A stretch of DNA of 64,000 nt from JANMDU01 sp043755865 (lineage in GTDB: Bacteria; Pseudomonadota; Gammaproteobacteria; Burkholderiales; Burkholderiaceae_C), in assembly GCA_043755865.1 (NCBI GenBank), contig JAYUSD010000194.1, positions 1-64,000 on the forward strand, read 5' to 3'. Position 1 is the first letter of the stretch; each line of letters begins with the position of its first letter. The translations under genes and the position numbers were made by a program. Shown one piece after another: positions 16,975 through 24,037 of this stretch. The notes below the pieces were generated by a model. The model ran no database searches. It had not been told where the DNA came from and saw only the letters and a list, made by a program, of their open reading frames with translations.

Positions 16975-17016
16975 TTGGGGGCATCAATTGGGGGCATATT
17001 TTCTGAATTGGGGGCA
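16975..17016 (+). repeat. Three TTGGGGGCA direct repeats near left att
   Basis: Copies at 16975-16983, 16988-16996 and 17008-17016, spaced 13 and 20 bases start to start, about 110-150 bases inside the tRNA-side attachment site. Two copies with the same orientation lie inside the other end (25286-25307). They could be arm-type sites for the integrase. Confidence 0.6.
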
Positions 17017-17445
17017 CATTGCTGAGATACCCCCTCCCCCTGCAATTTCCCGCTTGCACATGCGAAGGTTAACTAGCGGTGGTGGGCGCTGAAAGCATCA
17101 GACTTTTGACCACCCCCCACTGGTCTTGAGCGCAACCGATACAACCCCCTTGGCAATAGCTTGGATGTTGCTCGCTAGCGTGGCCGAATTTACCCGCGTA
17201 GGCCACCCTCTCGGGAGTACCTTGATAGGGGGAGGGGCGTAGGTCGATAGGCTTGATCTATTGCTTGACACTGTTAAGGCTGTGTCAACCTATTTGTCAA
17301 CTAAACCAGAAAGCCAGCCACTAGTGCAATCTCGGGATCGTTTCGACCCGTAGTTAGGGACTTGCTGGAAGTACCTTTTAGGGGGAGGGGTGCAGCCCGA
17401 TGCGACAGCCCGCAGCGCCCAAAACTTCGGACTGGGTGCTTTAAA

Positions 17446-17617
17446 AGTGGGGGCAGCGGGGGCAAACTCAAAATCGCCCGCAAACCCAATCCCAGCGCGG
17501 ATAGTTTGCCCCCGTTCTGAAATGGGGGCAGCCTAAATCGAGCGGGGGCAGCGGGGGCAACTCATTCCGGGGAAGTGCAGGGAAGTATGGATATGCTTCC
17601 ATTGGCTTGGGGGCATC
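17446..17617. repeat. GGGGGCA iteron-like cluster, left
   Basis: GGGGGCA occurs at about 17449, 17457, 17524, 17545, 17553 and 17609, with one inverted TGCCCCC near 17507. It lies just after the primase gene stop. The segment GGGGGCAGCGGGGGCAAAC followed by TCAAAA matches, inverted, the cluster at 23876-23980. Confidence 0.6.
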
Positions 17618-17680
17618 GTGCGATGCAGCTATTTTTCAGCGCGAAAGCATCCCCGCTACGCAGCCCCCGCCGCGCCGTGG

Positions 17681-20596
17681 CTACTCAGCATCGCCCTCAA
17701 AGATGCTGGGCTTGATCTTGATCACACGGGTATTGCCAATGTCGGGCAGGCGCTCTTTGCGTTCATAGCGCGTATCTGATTCAGCATGCAAGTGCCCAAG
17801 ATCACGCAGCAAGTGCTTGACAGCCTTCGCATCGAAGCCTTGGCACACCTCTTTATCGAACACCCCGGGGAAGATGAAATACTCCGTGGCAGTGCCTTGC
17901 GCATCTGCATCACTCATGCGCTCACCGAATTCGCGTTGATGCTCTGCATTGCTGCGCACGGGCTTGCCATCGTCTGACACAAACCGCCTGTAGCCATAGC
18001 GGATAGGTTGATTCGGGGCGTGATCGTCTGTAGCGCGATGCCACCACACAAAATTGCCAGCAAACTTTTGCAAGAAATTACGCACTTGCCCCAGCATCTG
18101 CCTGCGTTCTAAATTACCTAGCCCACCCCAAGCAGATTGCCACGCTTCAAAACACACACGCGCTGCACGGGTAGCCTCACCCTCTGGCCAGCCCGTGATC
18201 CCCGCCCGCGTAGCCAATTCGCCCGCAGCGGCTACCAAAGCGAAGCGCCTGCATACGCGATGCACTTGCCCACTGGCAGCCTCTGGGATCATCTGAGCGG
18301 CCACAGCATCTACCGCAGCCCCCAAGCGAGCAGACAAGCCTTCTTGATGCGCAATCAGGTGCTCGATAAATGCAGGCGCAGCCGTACCATGCCAGCGCTT
18401 GCATGCCGCCGTAAGCACATCGCTGAAAGCTGGGGCGCTCTCATGACTGTGCAGGCTTTCAAATGCGCCATACACGCCGGTATCCGCTGGCATATCCACC
18501 ATGCGCACCTCTTGCCCAGCTCGAACACGCTTGCCACTTTCTGCCACATGCTGCGCGAGCCCTACTTCACCCGCCGATAGGAAGAGCAGATTCCAGCGTA
18601 GCAAGGGCTTAGGCAATGCAGAGCGATTCGCCCGCGCCTTGCCCTGTCCATTGCCCAGCATGTAGGCGATTTCCCCGGCTTGCTTTGGGTCAACCTGTGC
18701 GAGTTCGTCTAACACCAGCAAGGCATCGCAATGCTGCGCGGCAATGGCCTCGATTGCATTGTCTGTGGCTCTCCAACGCTGCATGTAGCTATCGCCACCA
18801 AACACCGAAGCTGCAACACGCAGCGCTGTGGTTTTGCCGCTGCTTGAATCACCGCGCAGATGAAAGCCGCCACTCTCTGACTTTACCCAGCGCATGGCCA
18901 TGCCTGCAAAGGCGCAGCTCACAGCAAAGGCAAGGCGGCTGTTGCCCACGCACAGCGCGGCCGCCTTGCTGCGCCATTGATCGAGCGTGCCCGCGCTTCT
19001 GAAAGTGTTTTCCATTGCGCTATCGGTTTGAAAGATCACGCGATGCTCGGGGCTGTCTCCAAAGGTATGGCGCGGCTGCACATAGACGGCCTTGCCTTCT
19101 GAGTTATGCCAGCCTGCGCGGTCTGTGCAATGCGCCCATGCCGTGGGCTGGCGTGATTGAATGTAGGTAGAGAGCAGGCTTTTGACGGCATTGCCCGGCT
19201 CGATACGTAGCCCCATATTCAGCAGCGCAGAGCGGTATTCATTGCCATCGCCTGAGAGCATGCGGGCAGGCATTGGCCAACACTTGCGATGGCCTAGCGG
19301 ATCATTGAATTCAAGCAGATAGCCAAAGCCCCCGCCTTCAAAATCTCTCACGCCGGCGCTCACATCCAAGCGGCTGCACAGCTTCAAAGGCGGCTTCACG
19401 CGGCCTTTGTCGTCAAAGCCTGTGAACCACACGCCTGAATCACTCACGCTAAAGCGCTTGTCTTGATACGGGGCTTTGTCGCTCGCTGCCTGCGCATCGC
19501 CCGCAAAGGGTGACAGACTGTCACCCTTTGGCGCTTCAGTTTCAATAGCGCACATGAGCTGCTCTCGCACAGCATCCAGCCCCAAGCGAGCATGCAAATC
19601 ATTCCAATCGGATTCACCTGTTTGCAAGCCTGTGGGCAGCAAGGCCAGCCCCTTAACAGCCTTGGCAGCTTTATCCGCAGCCTCGCGCCCGGCGTTGCGG
19701 CCTGTGGTGGCCTGCGTTTCATGATCATCATCGCCAGCAATCACCAGCCGCGCAGCCGGATTCAGCGCCCGCAGCGCTTTGGCCACAGCTTGTAAATTGC
19801 CAGCATCAAAGGCGCAGGCCACAGGCAGACCAGTGGCTTCATGCAAGCTGGCTGCTGTTGCGTAACCCTCTGCTATAAAAATAGTAGCTGTTTGCGCAGA
19901 TTCTATCCCGGCGATTACCTCTTTTTGCTCTGAAACAATGCCCAACATGTGCCACAGCCCTGCCTTGCGGCCACCCATCATAAACAGCTTGTCTGTGCCT
20001 TCGCTGGGTTTGTGTGGTGCAAGCGTTTGCAGATTCCACAGCTTGCCCTCTGCGTCGTTGCCATCGCGCAGCGGCACAAGCGCCGCGCCATCAGCTTCAA
20101 ACCGCAGCCCATGCGCTTGCACACCCTTGCGGGCGGGGTAGGTGGCCATACCTTTGTGCGGCGCATCCTGCGCGGCTTTCCATCGCTTCATCGCCCTTGC
20201 AGCGTTGGCCAGATGCGCGGCCTCTGTGCGCTCACGCTCGCGCTGTGCAGCGGCTTTCTTCTCAACAGCTTGGGCGGCTAGTTGCGCAGAGTTGGGCTGG
20301 GGCACTTCGCTGCCCTGTTTAGGCAGCTCAAAGCCATTGGCCTGCGCTTCATGAATCAGCGAAGCGATGGTCACGCCACCGCTGGGTTTGATACTTCTCC
20401 AAGTAGAACGCACAGCCTTGGCATCATAGCTATCACCGCGCATGCTCCATTCATCAAACAAGGCTAGGCCATCATCGCCGGGGTATTCGCTCTTGATGGC
20501 CATACCAACACGCGCCCATTCAGCGCGGGGCACATTGGGTGAAAGATAGCCTAGAGCTGCACGAATCAGCTCTGGCGTGGTGGGTTGATGATTCAT
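17681..20596 (-). CDS. Large primase-helicase of a mobile element (PriCT-2 / Toprim / DUF927)
   Basis: A 971-residue protein with a PriCT-2-like N terminus (residues 10-75: LSPNVPRAEWARVGMAIKSE), a Toprim domain around 235-330 (IFIAEGYATAASLHEATGLP, VIAGDDDHETQ), and a DUF927 domain from about 400 on. The latter carries an ATPase core: Walker A LRGDSSSGKTTALRVA and Walker B LLVLDELAQVD. Proteins of this kind start replication of P4-like and other satellite or integrative elements. Its start overlaps the previous gene by 4 bases (ATGA), and it is last in the AlpA operon. Part of the segment before the Toprim motif (IAGIESAQTATIFIA) is encoded by a dispersed chromosomal element. Confidence 0.88.
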   Translation of the reverse strand: MNHQPTTPELIRAALGYLSPNVPRAEWARVGMAIKSEYPGDDGLALFDEWSMRGDSYDAKAVRSTWRSIKPSGGVTIASLIHEAQANGFELPKQGSEVPQPNSAQLAAQAVEKKAAAQRERERTEAAHLANAARAMKRWKAAQDAPHKGMATYPARKGVQAHGLRFEADGAALVPLRDGNDAEGKLWNLQTLAPHKPSEGTDKLFMMGGRKAGLWHMLGIVSEQKEVIAGIESAQTATIFIAEGYATAASLHEATGLPVACAFDAGNLQAVAKALRALNPAARLVIAGDDDHETQATTGRNAGREAADKAAKAVKGLALLPTGLQTGESDWNDLHARLGLDAVREQLMCAIETEAPKGDSLSPFAGDAQAASDKAPYQDKRFSVSDSGVWFTGFDDKGRVKPPLKLCSRLDVSAGVRDFEGGGFGYLLEFNDPLGHRKCWPMPARMLSGDGNEYRSALLNMGLRIEPGNAVKSLLSTYIQSRQPTAWAHCTDRAGWHNSEGKAVYVQPRHTFGDSPEHRVIFQTDSAMENTFRSAGTLDQWRSKAAALCVGNSRLAFAVSCAFAGMAMRWVKSESGGFHLRGDSSSGKTTALRVAASVFGGDSYMQRWRATDNAIEAIAAQHCDALLVLDELAQVDPKQAGEIAYMLGNGQGKARANRSALPKPLLRWNLLFLSAGEVGLAQHVAESGKRVRAGQEVRMVDMPADTGVYGAFESLHSHESAPAFSDVLTAACKRWHGTAAPAFIEHLIAHQEGLSARLGAAVDAVAAQMIPEAASGQVHRVCRRFALVAAAGELATRAGITGWPEGEATRAARVCFEAWQSAWGGLGNLERRQMLGQVRNFLQKFAGNFVWWHRATDDHAPNQPIRYGYRRFVSDDGKPVRSNAEHQREFGERMSDADAQGTATEYFIFPGVFDKEVCQGFDAKAVKHLLRDLGHLHAESDTRYERKERLPDIGNTRVIKIKPSIFEGDAE
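19871..19917 (-). repeat. Dispersed TAGCCGGC-like element, copy 5 (in primase gene)
   Basis: Plus strand reads TGCTATAAAAATAGTAGCTG then TTTGCGCAGATTCTATCCCGGCGAT. It is translated as IAGIESAQTATIFIA in the primase-helicase. Its presence inside a mobile element shows that the repeat moves into newly arrived DNA. Confidence 0.72.
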
Positions 20597-20895
20597 TTTG
20601 TAGGGAATAAATCGCCCTGCTTTTCAGCCGGGCGGGAAAGGAGGATGTAGCGCCTGCGCACGCGCTGCTTTGAGTCGCCTGCACAAACTTCGCTAAACGG
20701 TACGCGCTTGAACACGTAGCCCATATCTCGCTCCATGACAGAAAGCAATTTGCTCGCGCTGCCCGGATCAATCGCGTTTTGCAGCTCGGGCACAGTCACG
20801 CCTTCGGAGTGGTTTTCCATGTAGGCAGCGGCTCTGATGGCCTGCCCATAGCGGTCATCTGCTGGCAGTGATGAAGGCTTTAGAGTGTCATTCAT
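20593..20895 (-). CDS. Small protein of unknown function, AlpA operon
   Basis: A protein of 100 residues starting MNDTLKPSSLPADDRYG. It contains a stretch that looks like a winged-helix or replication accessory fold (AAAYMENHSEGVTVPELQNAI and SKLLSVMERDMGYVF) and ends KQGDLFPTK. The start at 20895 is preferred to 20940 because the longer form reads far into the previous gene. It overlaps the primase start by 4 bases and the preceding gene end by 8. It may modulate the primase; no family is recognised. Confidence 0.65.
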   Translation of the reverse strand: MNDTLKPSSLPADDRYGQAIRAAAYMENHSEGVTVPELQNAIDPGSASKLLSVMERDMGYVFKRVPFSEVCAGDSKQRVRRRYILLSRPAEKQGDLFPTK

Positions 20896-21157
20896 AGCCT
20901 GCTCCAGGCGCTCCCACCAATAACTTGCCAGTGCGCACATGCATCACGCACATGCGTAGCCCTAGCCACACGATGGAATAGCGCACGCCTTCATGGGTGA
21001 ACTGCTTCGCTTTTGGTCGATTGCTGCGCACTTGCAAGGCACAGCGGAATAGCCAGCGCAATGCTGGATAGTTGTCGCTGTTGGCTGAAAGCACGCGGCG
21101 CGGGCGCTCGGCTGTGTATCGCTCTACCTCGCGCAAGGCTTGAAGTTCAAAGCTCAT
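20888..21157 (-). CDS. Small protein of unknown function, AlpA operon
   Basis: An 89-residue basic protein beginning MSFELQALREVERYTAERPR. It has an Arg-rich first half (RRVLSANSDNYPALRWLFRC) and a hydrophobic beta-rich second half (VRYSIVWLGLRMCVMHVRTG). Not recognised. It sits 10 bases after the previous gene and overlaps the next by 8 bases, so it is clearly translated within the operon that ends with the primase-helicase. Confidence 0.6.
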   Translation of the reverse strand: MSFELQALREVERYTAERPRRVLSANSDNYPALRWLFRCALQVRSNRPKAKQFTHEGVRYSIVWLGLRMCVMHVRTGKLLVGAPGAGYE

Positions 21158-21167
21158 GGCGAAGCCT

Positions 21168-21482
21168 TCACGTCAAACGCGGCGCAACATCCAGCGGCGC
21201 GACTGAATCGGTATCCAGCACACACCAATCGCCCTTGATGGATCGAGCAATCAGCTTGCCACGCTTGCGGCCGCTGCGCTCATGAATGCACAGTTCCCCG
21301 TGCATACCACCTTGAATCCAAACCCGCAGGGTCTTATCCCAAAATGATGGCAGGCGAGCAGGCAAATACTTGGGGCGGCACTGTACGCGTCTTTGCGCGG
21401 CTTTGGCTGCTTGCAGCAATGTCTTGCCACAGGCTTTGATGCGCTCTGCGTTCAAAGCTGCCTGCATGTCGCTGGCACTCAT
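21168..21482 (-). CDS. Small protein of unknown function, AlpA operon
   Basis: A 104-residue strongly basic protein. The first half is helical (MQAALNAERIKACGKTLLQA, KAAQRRVQCRPKYLP) and the second half contains HGELCIHERSGRKRGKLIAR. The charge suggests nucleic-acid binding, which is inference. Its start overlaps the AlpA stop by 4 bases. No named family is recognised. Confidence 0.6.
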   Translation of the reverse strand: MSASDMQAALNAERIKACGKTLLQAAKAAQRRVQCRPKYLPARLPSFWDKTLRVWIQGGMHGELCIHERSGRKRGKLIARSIKGDWCVLDTDSVAPLDVAPRLT

Positions 21483-21697
21483 GATGCACCGCCTGCGCGG
21501 ATACGCTCATTGATCCAATTTGAGATTGAACTTTCAGTCCAAGCTACTGCGCGTGTGGAAAGTTTTATCGGAGCTGGGAAGGTTTTGGCTTTTACGCAGG
21601 CGTAGATTTGCGACTTGCGGATCGAGACTCGCGCTTCTACTTCTGGCAAACGCAGCAGCTTTTCGGCTATGGGCGTTGGTGGATTTACTTGCAACAT
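21479..21697 (-). CDS. alpA: AlpA-family DNA-binding regulator
   Basis: A 72-residue MerR-like helix-turn-helix protein with the AlpA pattern LLRLPEVEARVSIRKSQIY and CVKAKTFPAPIKLSTRAVAW followed by TESSISNWINERIRAG. AlpA proteins regulate the integrase or excision genes of P4-like and related islands. AGGA is 7 bases before the start. It heads an operon of five coupled genes ending in the primase-helicase. Confidence 0.9.
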   Translation of the reverse strand: MLQVNPPTPIAEKLLRLPEVEARVSIRKSQIYACVKAKTFPAPIKLSTRAVAWTESSISNWINERIRAGGAS

Positions 21698-21759
21698 CGT
21701 GATTCCTATAAGGTTTGAACACGATATCGACTGTGAGCGTCCGACTCGAAAAAGAATAC

Positions 21760-22485
21760 CTACCTAATTAGCTTCTTCTTAGGCTTAGGTAGGTGGATAG
21801 GACTCTCCGCAGCAATTTTGCCAACGCCTTTGATCGTCATTTCAGAATTAGGCACAAGAGCGCAAACTATGCTGTGGATTACGCTTGGCATTCCTGTACT
21901 GAGTTCGTGGCGGAAGGCTGCGTCTAATCGTCGCACTAAAGAGCTGGCTACCACGTCATAGCGTCGCCGTTCGACTGCTCTTCCGCCCAACATTCGCTCA
22001 AAGCTCGCTGCTTCATCGGTAGCACGTTTGCACAATTCTGTTAGCGTGACTATTGGCATGTCGCTATGGTTTTCATCGCGCTTAAAGTCATTCGGTAGAT
22101 CAAAGTAAAACCAGAACGCTTGCCAAGGAATATTGACTTCTTTGCCGTCCGCAGCAACGCATTTCTCTCTACCAAACTGCCACCATGTGCCGCTTAATTG
22201 CAATTTAGAAGCGCGAGTAGCAAGCTGAGATAGAGCGCGTGCATGACGATGAATTCCGTCAAAAATTTGCTTTTCGACCACAGCAGATTCTCTGTGCTTC
22301 TCGATCAAAGCACCTTCATAAGCATGCAGAACGATTCGGTAAAGTTGCGTAGGTGGGATTTTTTTGCGAGCAAGATACTTCCAAGCTTTTCCCATCTCTT
22401 TACTGTTAACCAGCGTTTTTGCAAGCCCCGGAATAACCTCGGCATTTTCTCCAAAGCCCGGACGTAGATCGTCAATCGTGATCAT
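21760..22485 (-). CDS. Uncharacterised 241-aa protein, last gene of the TA operon
   Basis: Not recognised. It is a soluble, mostly helical protein beginning MITIDDLRPGFGENAEVIPG and ending with a basic segment (LPKPKKKLIR). A middle block has LSGTWWQFGREKCVAADGKE and WQAFWFYFDLPNDFK. It starts 14 bases inside the XRE antitoxin gene, so it is translated with the toxin-antitoxin genes. There is no signal peptide. Its base composition is lower in GC than the flanking genes. It may be a cargo or accessory function of the toxin-antitoxin operon. Confidence 0.6.
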   Translation of the reverse strand: MITIDDLRPGFGENAEVIPGLAKTLVNSKEMGKAWKYLARKKIPPTQLYRIVLHAYEGALIEKHRESAVVEKQIFDGIHRHARALSQLATRASKLQLSGTWWQFGREKCVAADGKEVNIPWQAFWFYFDLPNDFKRDENHSDMPIVTLTELCKRATDEAASFERMLGGRAVERRRYDVVASSLVRRLDAAFRHELSTGMPSVIHSIVCALVPNSEMTIKGVGKIAAESPIHLPKPKKKLIR

Positions 22486-22726
22486 GCCAAATGCACTGGA
22501 TAAAATTGTCTTGTTGCATGCGCAACCAATAGTCGGGGCTTATGCCCAAGGCTTCGGAGAGGCGCAAATCCACATCTGCGCTGATACCTGCATGGCCATG
22601 CAAGATGCGCGAGACCGTGACACGGCCAATGCCTAGATGCTCAGCAGTTTGCGCTACGCCTAGCTCTAAATCAGATAGCCAGCCTTGCAAAAGTTCGCCG
22701 GGGTGAGCGGGGTTGTGCATGTTCAT
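22472..22726 (-). CDS. HigA-like XRE antitoxin
   Basis: An 84-residue protein with the HigA/VapI signature: MHNPAHPGELLQGWL at the N terminus, then the helix-turn-helix GVAQTAEHLGIGRVTVSRIL and LRLSEALGISPDYWLRMQ. HigA normally follows a HigB toxin, but no HigB is adjacent; the gene instead follows the TumA-like antitoxin with 4 bases overlap. It could repress the operon or be a leftover of a lost pair. Confidence 0.85.
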   Translation of the reverse strand: MNMHNPAHPGELLQGWLSDLELGVAQTAEHLGIGRVTVSRILHGHAGISADVDLRLSEALGISPDYWLRMQQDNFIQCIWHDHD

Positions 22727-23085
22727 GCGAGTGACACGCTTGCTTGCAATTCATCCCAAGGGGCAGAGAGCTTGCGGCCATCGCGCAAGAGCAGGCCAGC
22801 GGATTCGAGCGCAGCCACATCTTGATGCACGTTTTTGTAGTCGCGACCAATGGTAATGGCCAACTCTTTCACATTGTCTGCGCCGTGCTGGCGTACATGC
22901 GTAAGCAGCTCCAAGCGCTTGGGGCTCAGGGTTTCGAGCATGGTGCGCAGGTCTAGGAAGGTGACATGCGTTTCATTCACGCGGCCACCCTTAGCAGCCT
23001 TGTTCCAAGCGCCAATGAAGCGCTGCCCCATATCGCGCAGGCTGCCTACATGGGCTTGCACTTTATTCGCTGGCTTGTTCATCAT
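22723..23085 (-). CDS. TumA-like antitoxin, MarR/winged-helix type
   Basis: A protein of about 120 residues. The winged-helix block MLETLSPKRLELLTHVRQHG, then ADNVKELAITIGRDYKNVHQ and VAALESAGLLLRDG, matches the HVO_A0114 family that is paired with TumE/DUF6516 toxins. The start at 23085 is favoured because GAGG lies 6 bases before it. It overlaps the end of the toxin gene by 23 bases. The toxin gene comes first in the operon, the reverse of most toxin-antitoxin pairs. Confidence 0.78.
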   Translation of the reverse strand: MMNKPANKVQAHVGSLRDMGQRFIGAWNKAAKGGRVNETHVTFLDLRTMLETLSPKRLELLTHVRQHGADNVKELAITIGRDYKNVHQDVAALESAGLLLRDGRKLSAPWDELQASVSLA

Positions 23086-23374
23086 CTTCACCTCTGACTT
23101 GTTCAACATCACTCAAAAAATCTTCAATCAGCTTTTCCGCACTCACAAAGCGGTAGCGGGTTTCTTTGCCCCGGATGTGCTTATGGTCACCTTTGCCGCG
23201 TTCGTTGTCATAGCCGACAATGCGCTCACCATCGCGGCCATAAAACAGCCGATATTTGAGTGCATGCTCGCGTTCTGCATCCGATGCGGGAAGCTGCCAA
23301 ATCACCATCTCCACCACTTCACCATCAGGCAACACAGCTTTATCGTAAAAAATCCGCGTTGCCTTTATTTTCAT
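23063..23374 (-). CDS. TumE-like toxin (DUF6516)
   Basis: A 103-residue protein starting MKIKATRIFYDKAVLPDGEV, with VEMVIWQLPASDAEREHALK, YRLFYGRDGERIVGYDNERG and KGDHKHIRGKETRYRFVS. This pattern matches the TumE/DUF6516 toxin family found beside HVO_A0114-type regulators. The DNERGKGDHKH block is the conserved core. The activity of the family is not settled to my knowledge. The ATG follows the probable -10 box by only about five bases, so the message may be leaderless. Confidence 0.8.
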   Translation of the reverse strand: MKIKATRIFYDKAVLPDGEVVEMVIWQLPASDAEREHALKYRLFYGRDGERIVGYDNERGKGDHKHIRGKETRYRFVSAEKLIEDFLSDVEQVRGEDDEQASE

Positions 23375-23410
23375 ATGGTGTATTAAGCCATGGAATTAAA
23401 ATGGTGTCAA
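23375..23410 (-). promoter_or_regulatory. Promoter of the TumE/TumA operon, probably leaderless
   Basis: On the minus strand TTGACA (23405-23410) is followed after 18-19 bases by TTAATAC, and the ATG of the toxin begins 5 bases later. Two direct ACACCAT copies flank the spacer, one overlapping the -35 and one just before the ATG; they are a candidate operator. Confidence 0.55.
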
Positions 23411-23417
23411 TAACCAT

Positions 23418-23600
23418 TCAGGCGAATGATGTGCTCTTCTCAAGGTCTTGGAGAGCGCGAAACATTAGTGCTTCTCTGTACTCTTTGATCTCCCCTGAGA
23501 GCAGCGCGAGTGCAGCAAACCAGCTTGGATATTGCCAGCCTACTTTTGCTATGGCCATCAACATGCCAGCCTCTTCTGTTTCTTTAGAGGTTTCAATCAT
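23418..23600 (-). CDS. Small protein of unknown function (60 aa)
   Basis: Begins MIETSKETEEAGMLMAIAK and contains a compact helical core (GWQYPSWFAALALLSGEIKE) with a charged end. The ATG is 4 bases after the stop of the 31-aa gene upstream, so it is probably translated by coupling. No family recognised. Confidence 0.5.
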   Translation of the reverse strand: MIETSKETEEAGMLMAIAKVGWQYPSWFAALALLSGEIKEYREALMFRALQDLEKSTSFA

Positions 23601-23603
23601 GAT

Positions 23604-23699
23604 TCAATATGCCCAATCCAAGAAATTTTTGTCCTTGAGTAATTCAGGCCACATATGGTCATCGTTCGCAGCCGGGTGGTGAATGAAAACGGCTTTCAT
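23604..23699 (-). CDS. Very small protein (31 aa)
   Basis: Reads MKAVFIHHPAANDDHMWPEL then LKDKNFLDWAY. AAGGAG lies 8 bases before the ATG, which is stronger support than length alone. A longer in-frame reading up to 24041 exists but runs through the GC-rich repeat cluster and is rejected. The next gene starts 4 bases after its stop. It has no recognised family. Confidence 0.5.
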   Translation of the reverse strand: MKAVFIHHPAANDDHMWPELLKDKNFLDWAY

Positions 23700-24037
23700 C
23701 GTATTACTCCTTTTGAGTTTGCCGGGTGAGCGGCGCGGCGTGGGAATCACTTCGCGCCAGATTTTTACCAAGAGACAGGGCGGGCAGCGGTGCAGGCGTT
23801 TGCATGGGGCGGTTGGGGCTGGCTGCGAGGGGGAAAGGCATTGAATGAGTGATTTTTCTCTCTCACTCTGACTATTTGCCCCCACTCTGCCCCCGTTTTG
23901 CCCCCACTTTGCCCCCGCTCCAAATCGGCTGCAAACCCGCGCCGTTCCTAGGTTTTGATGTTTGCCCCCACTGCCCCCAGTGAAAAACGTGTCTGAAGTC
24001 TGCGGGTTTGCATTTTCGTGCCCCATGCACACGGCTT
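23700..24037. other. Gene-free region between integrase and small genes (338 bases)
   Basis: No credible gene. It holds the ribosome site of the 31-aa gene at 23702-23712 and the right-hand GGGGGCA (TGCCCCC) cluster at 23876-23980. A short inverted AGTGAT/TCTCACTC patch lies before the cluster. Confidence 0.6.
23876..23980. repeat. GGGGGCA iteron-like cluster, right
   Basis: On the plus strand TGCCCCC occurs six times: about 23878, 23889, 23900, 23911, 23963 and 23972. Four are spaced exactly 11 bases (one helical turn) apart. Read on the minus strand the segment GGGGGCAGTGGGGGCAAACA followed by TCAAAA matches the left cluster near 17449. Confidence 0.65.

Larger units (their letters stand above)
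16864..17680. other. Gene-free left end of the mobile element (817 bases)
   Basis: No credible gene. It holds the tRNA terminator, three direct TTGGGGGCA repeats (16975-17016), and two copies of AGTACCTT followed by T(A)AGGGGGAGGGG (17215-17237 and 17370-17391). A GGGGGCA-rich cluster (17446-17617) lies close to the primase stop. The repeats are described separately. Confidence 0.7.

Noticed and set aside
17215..17391. Two AGTACCTT-T(A)AGGGGGAGGGG repeats as part of a transposable element end
   Set aside because: There is no transposase, no flanking duplication and no inverted partner long enough; kept only as an observation within the gene-free left end.
23876..23980. Regularly spaced TGCCCCC repeats as a CRISPR array
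   Set aside because: The repeat is only about 7-9 bases with 4-base gaps and no spacer-length unique sequence; no cas gene is near. An iteron-like reading fits better.
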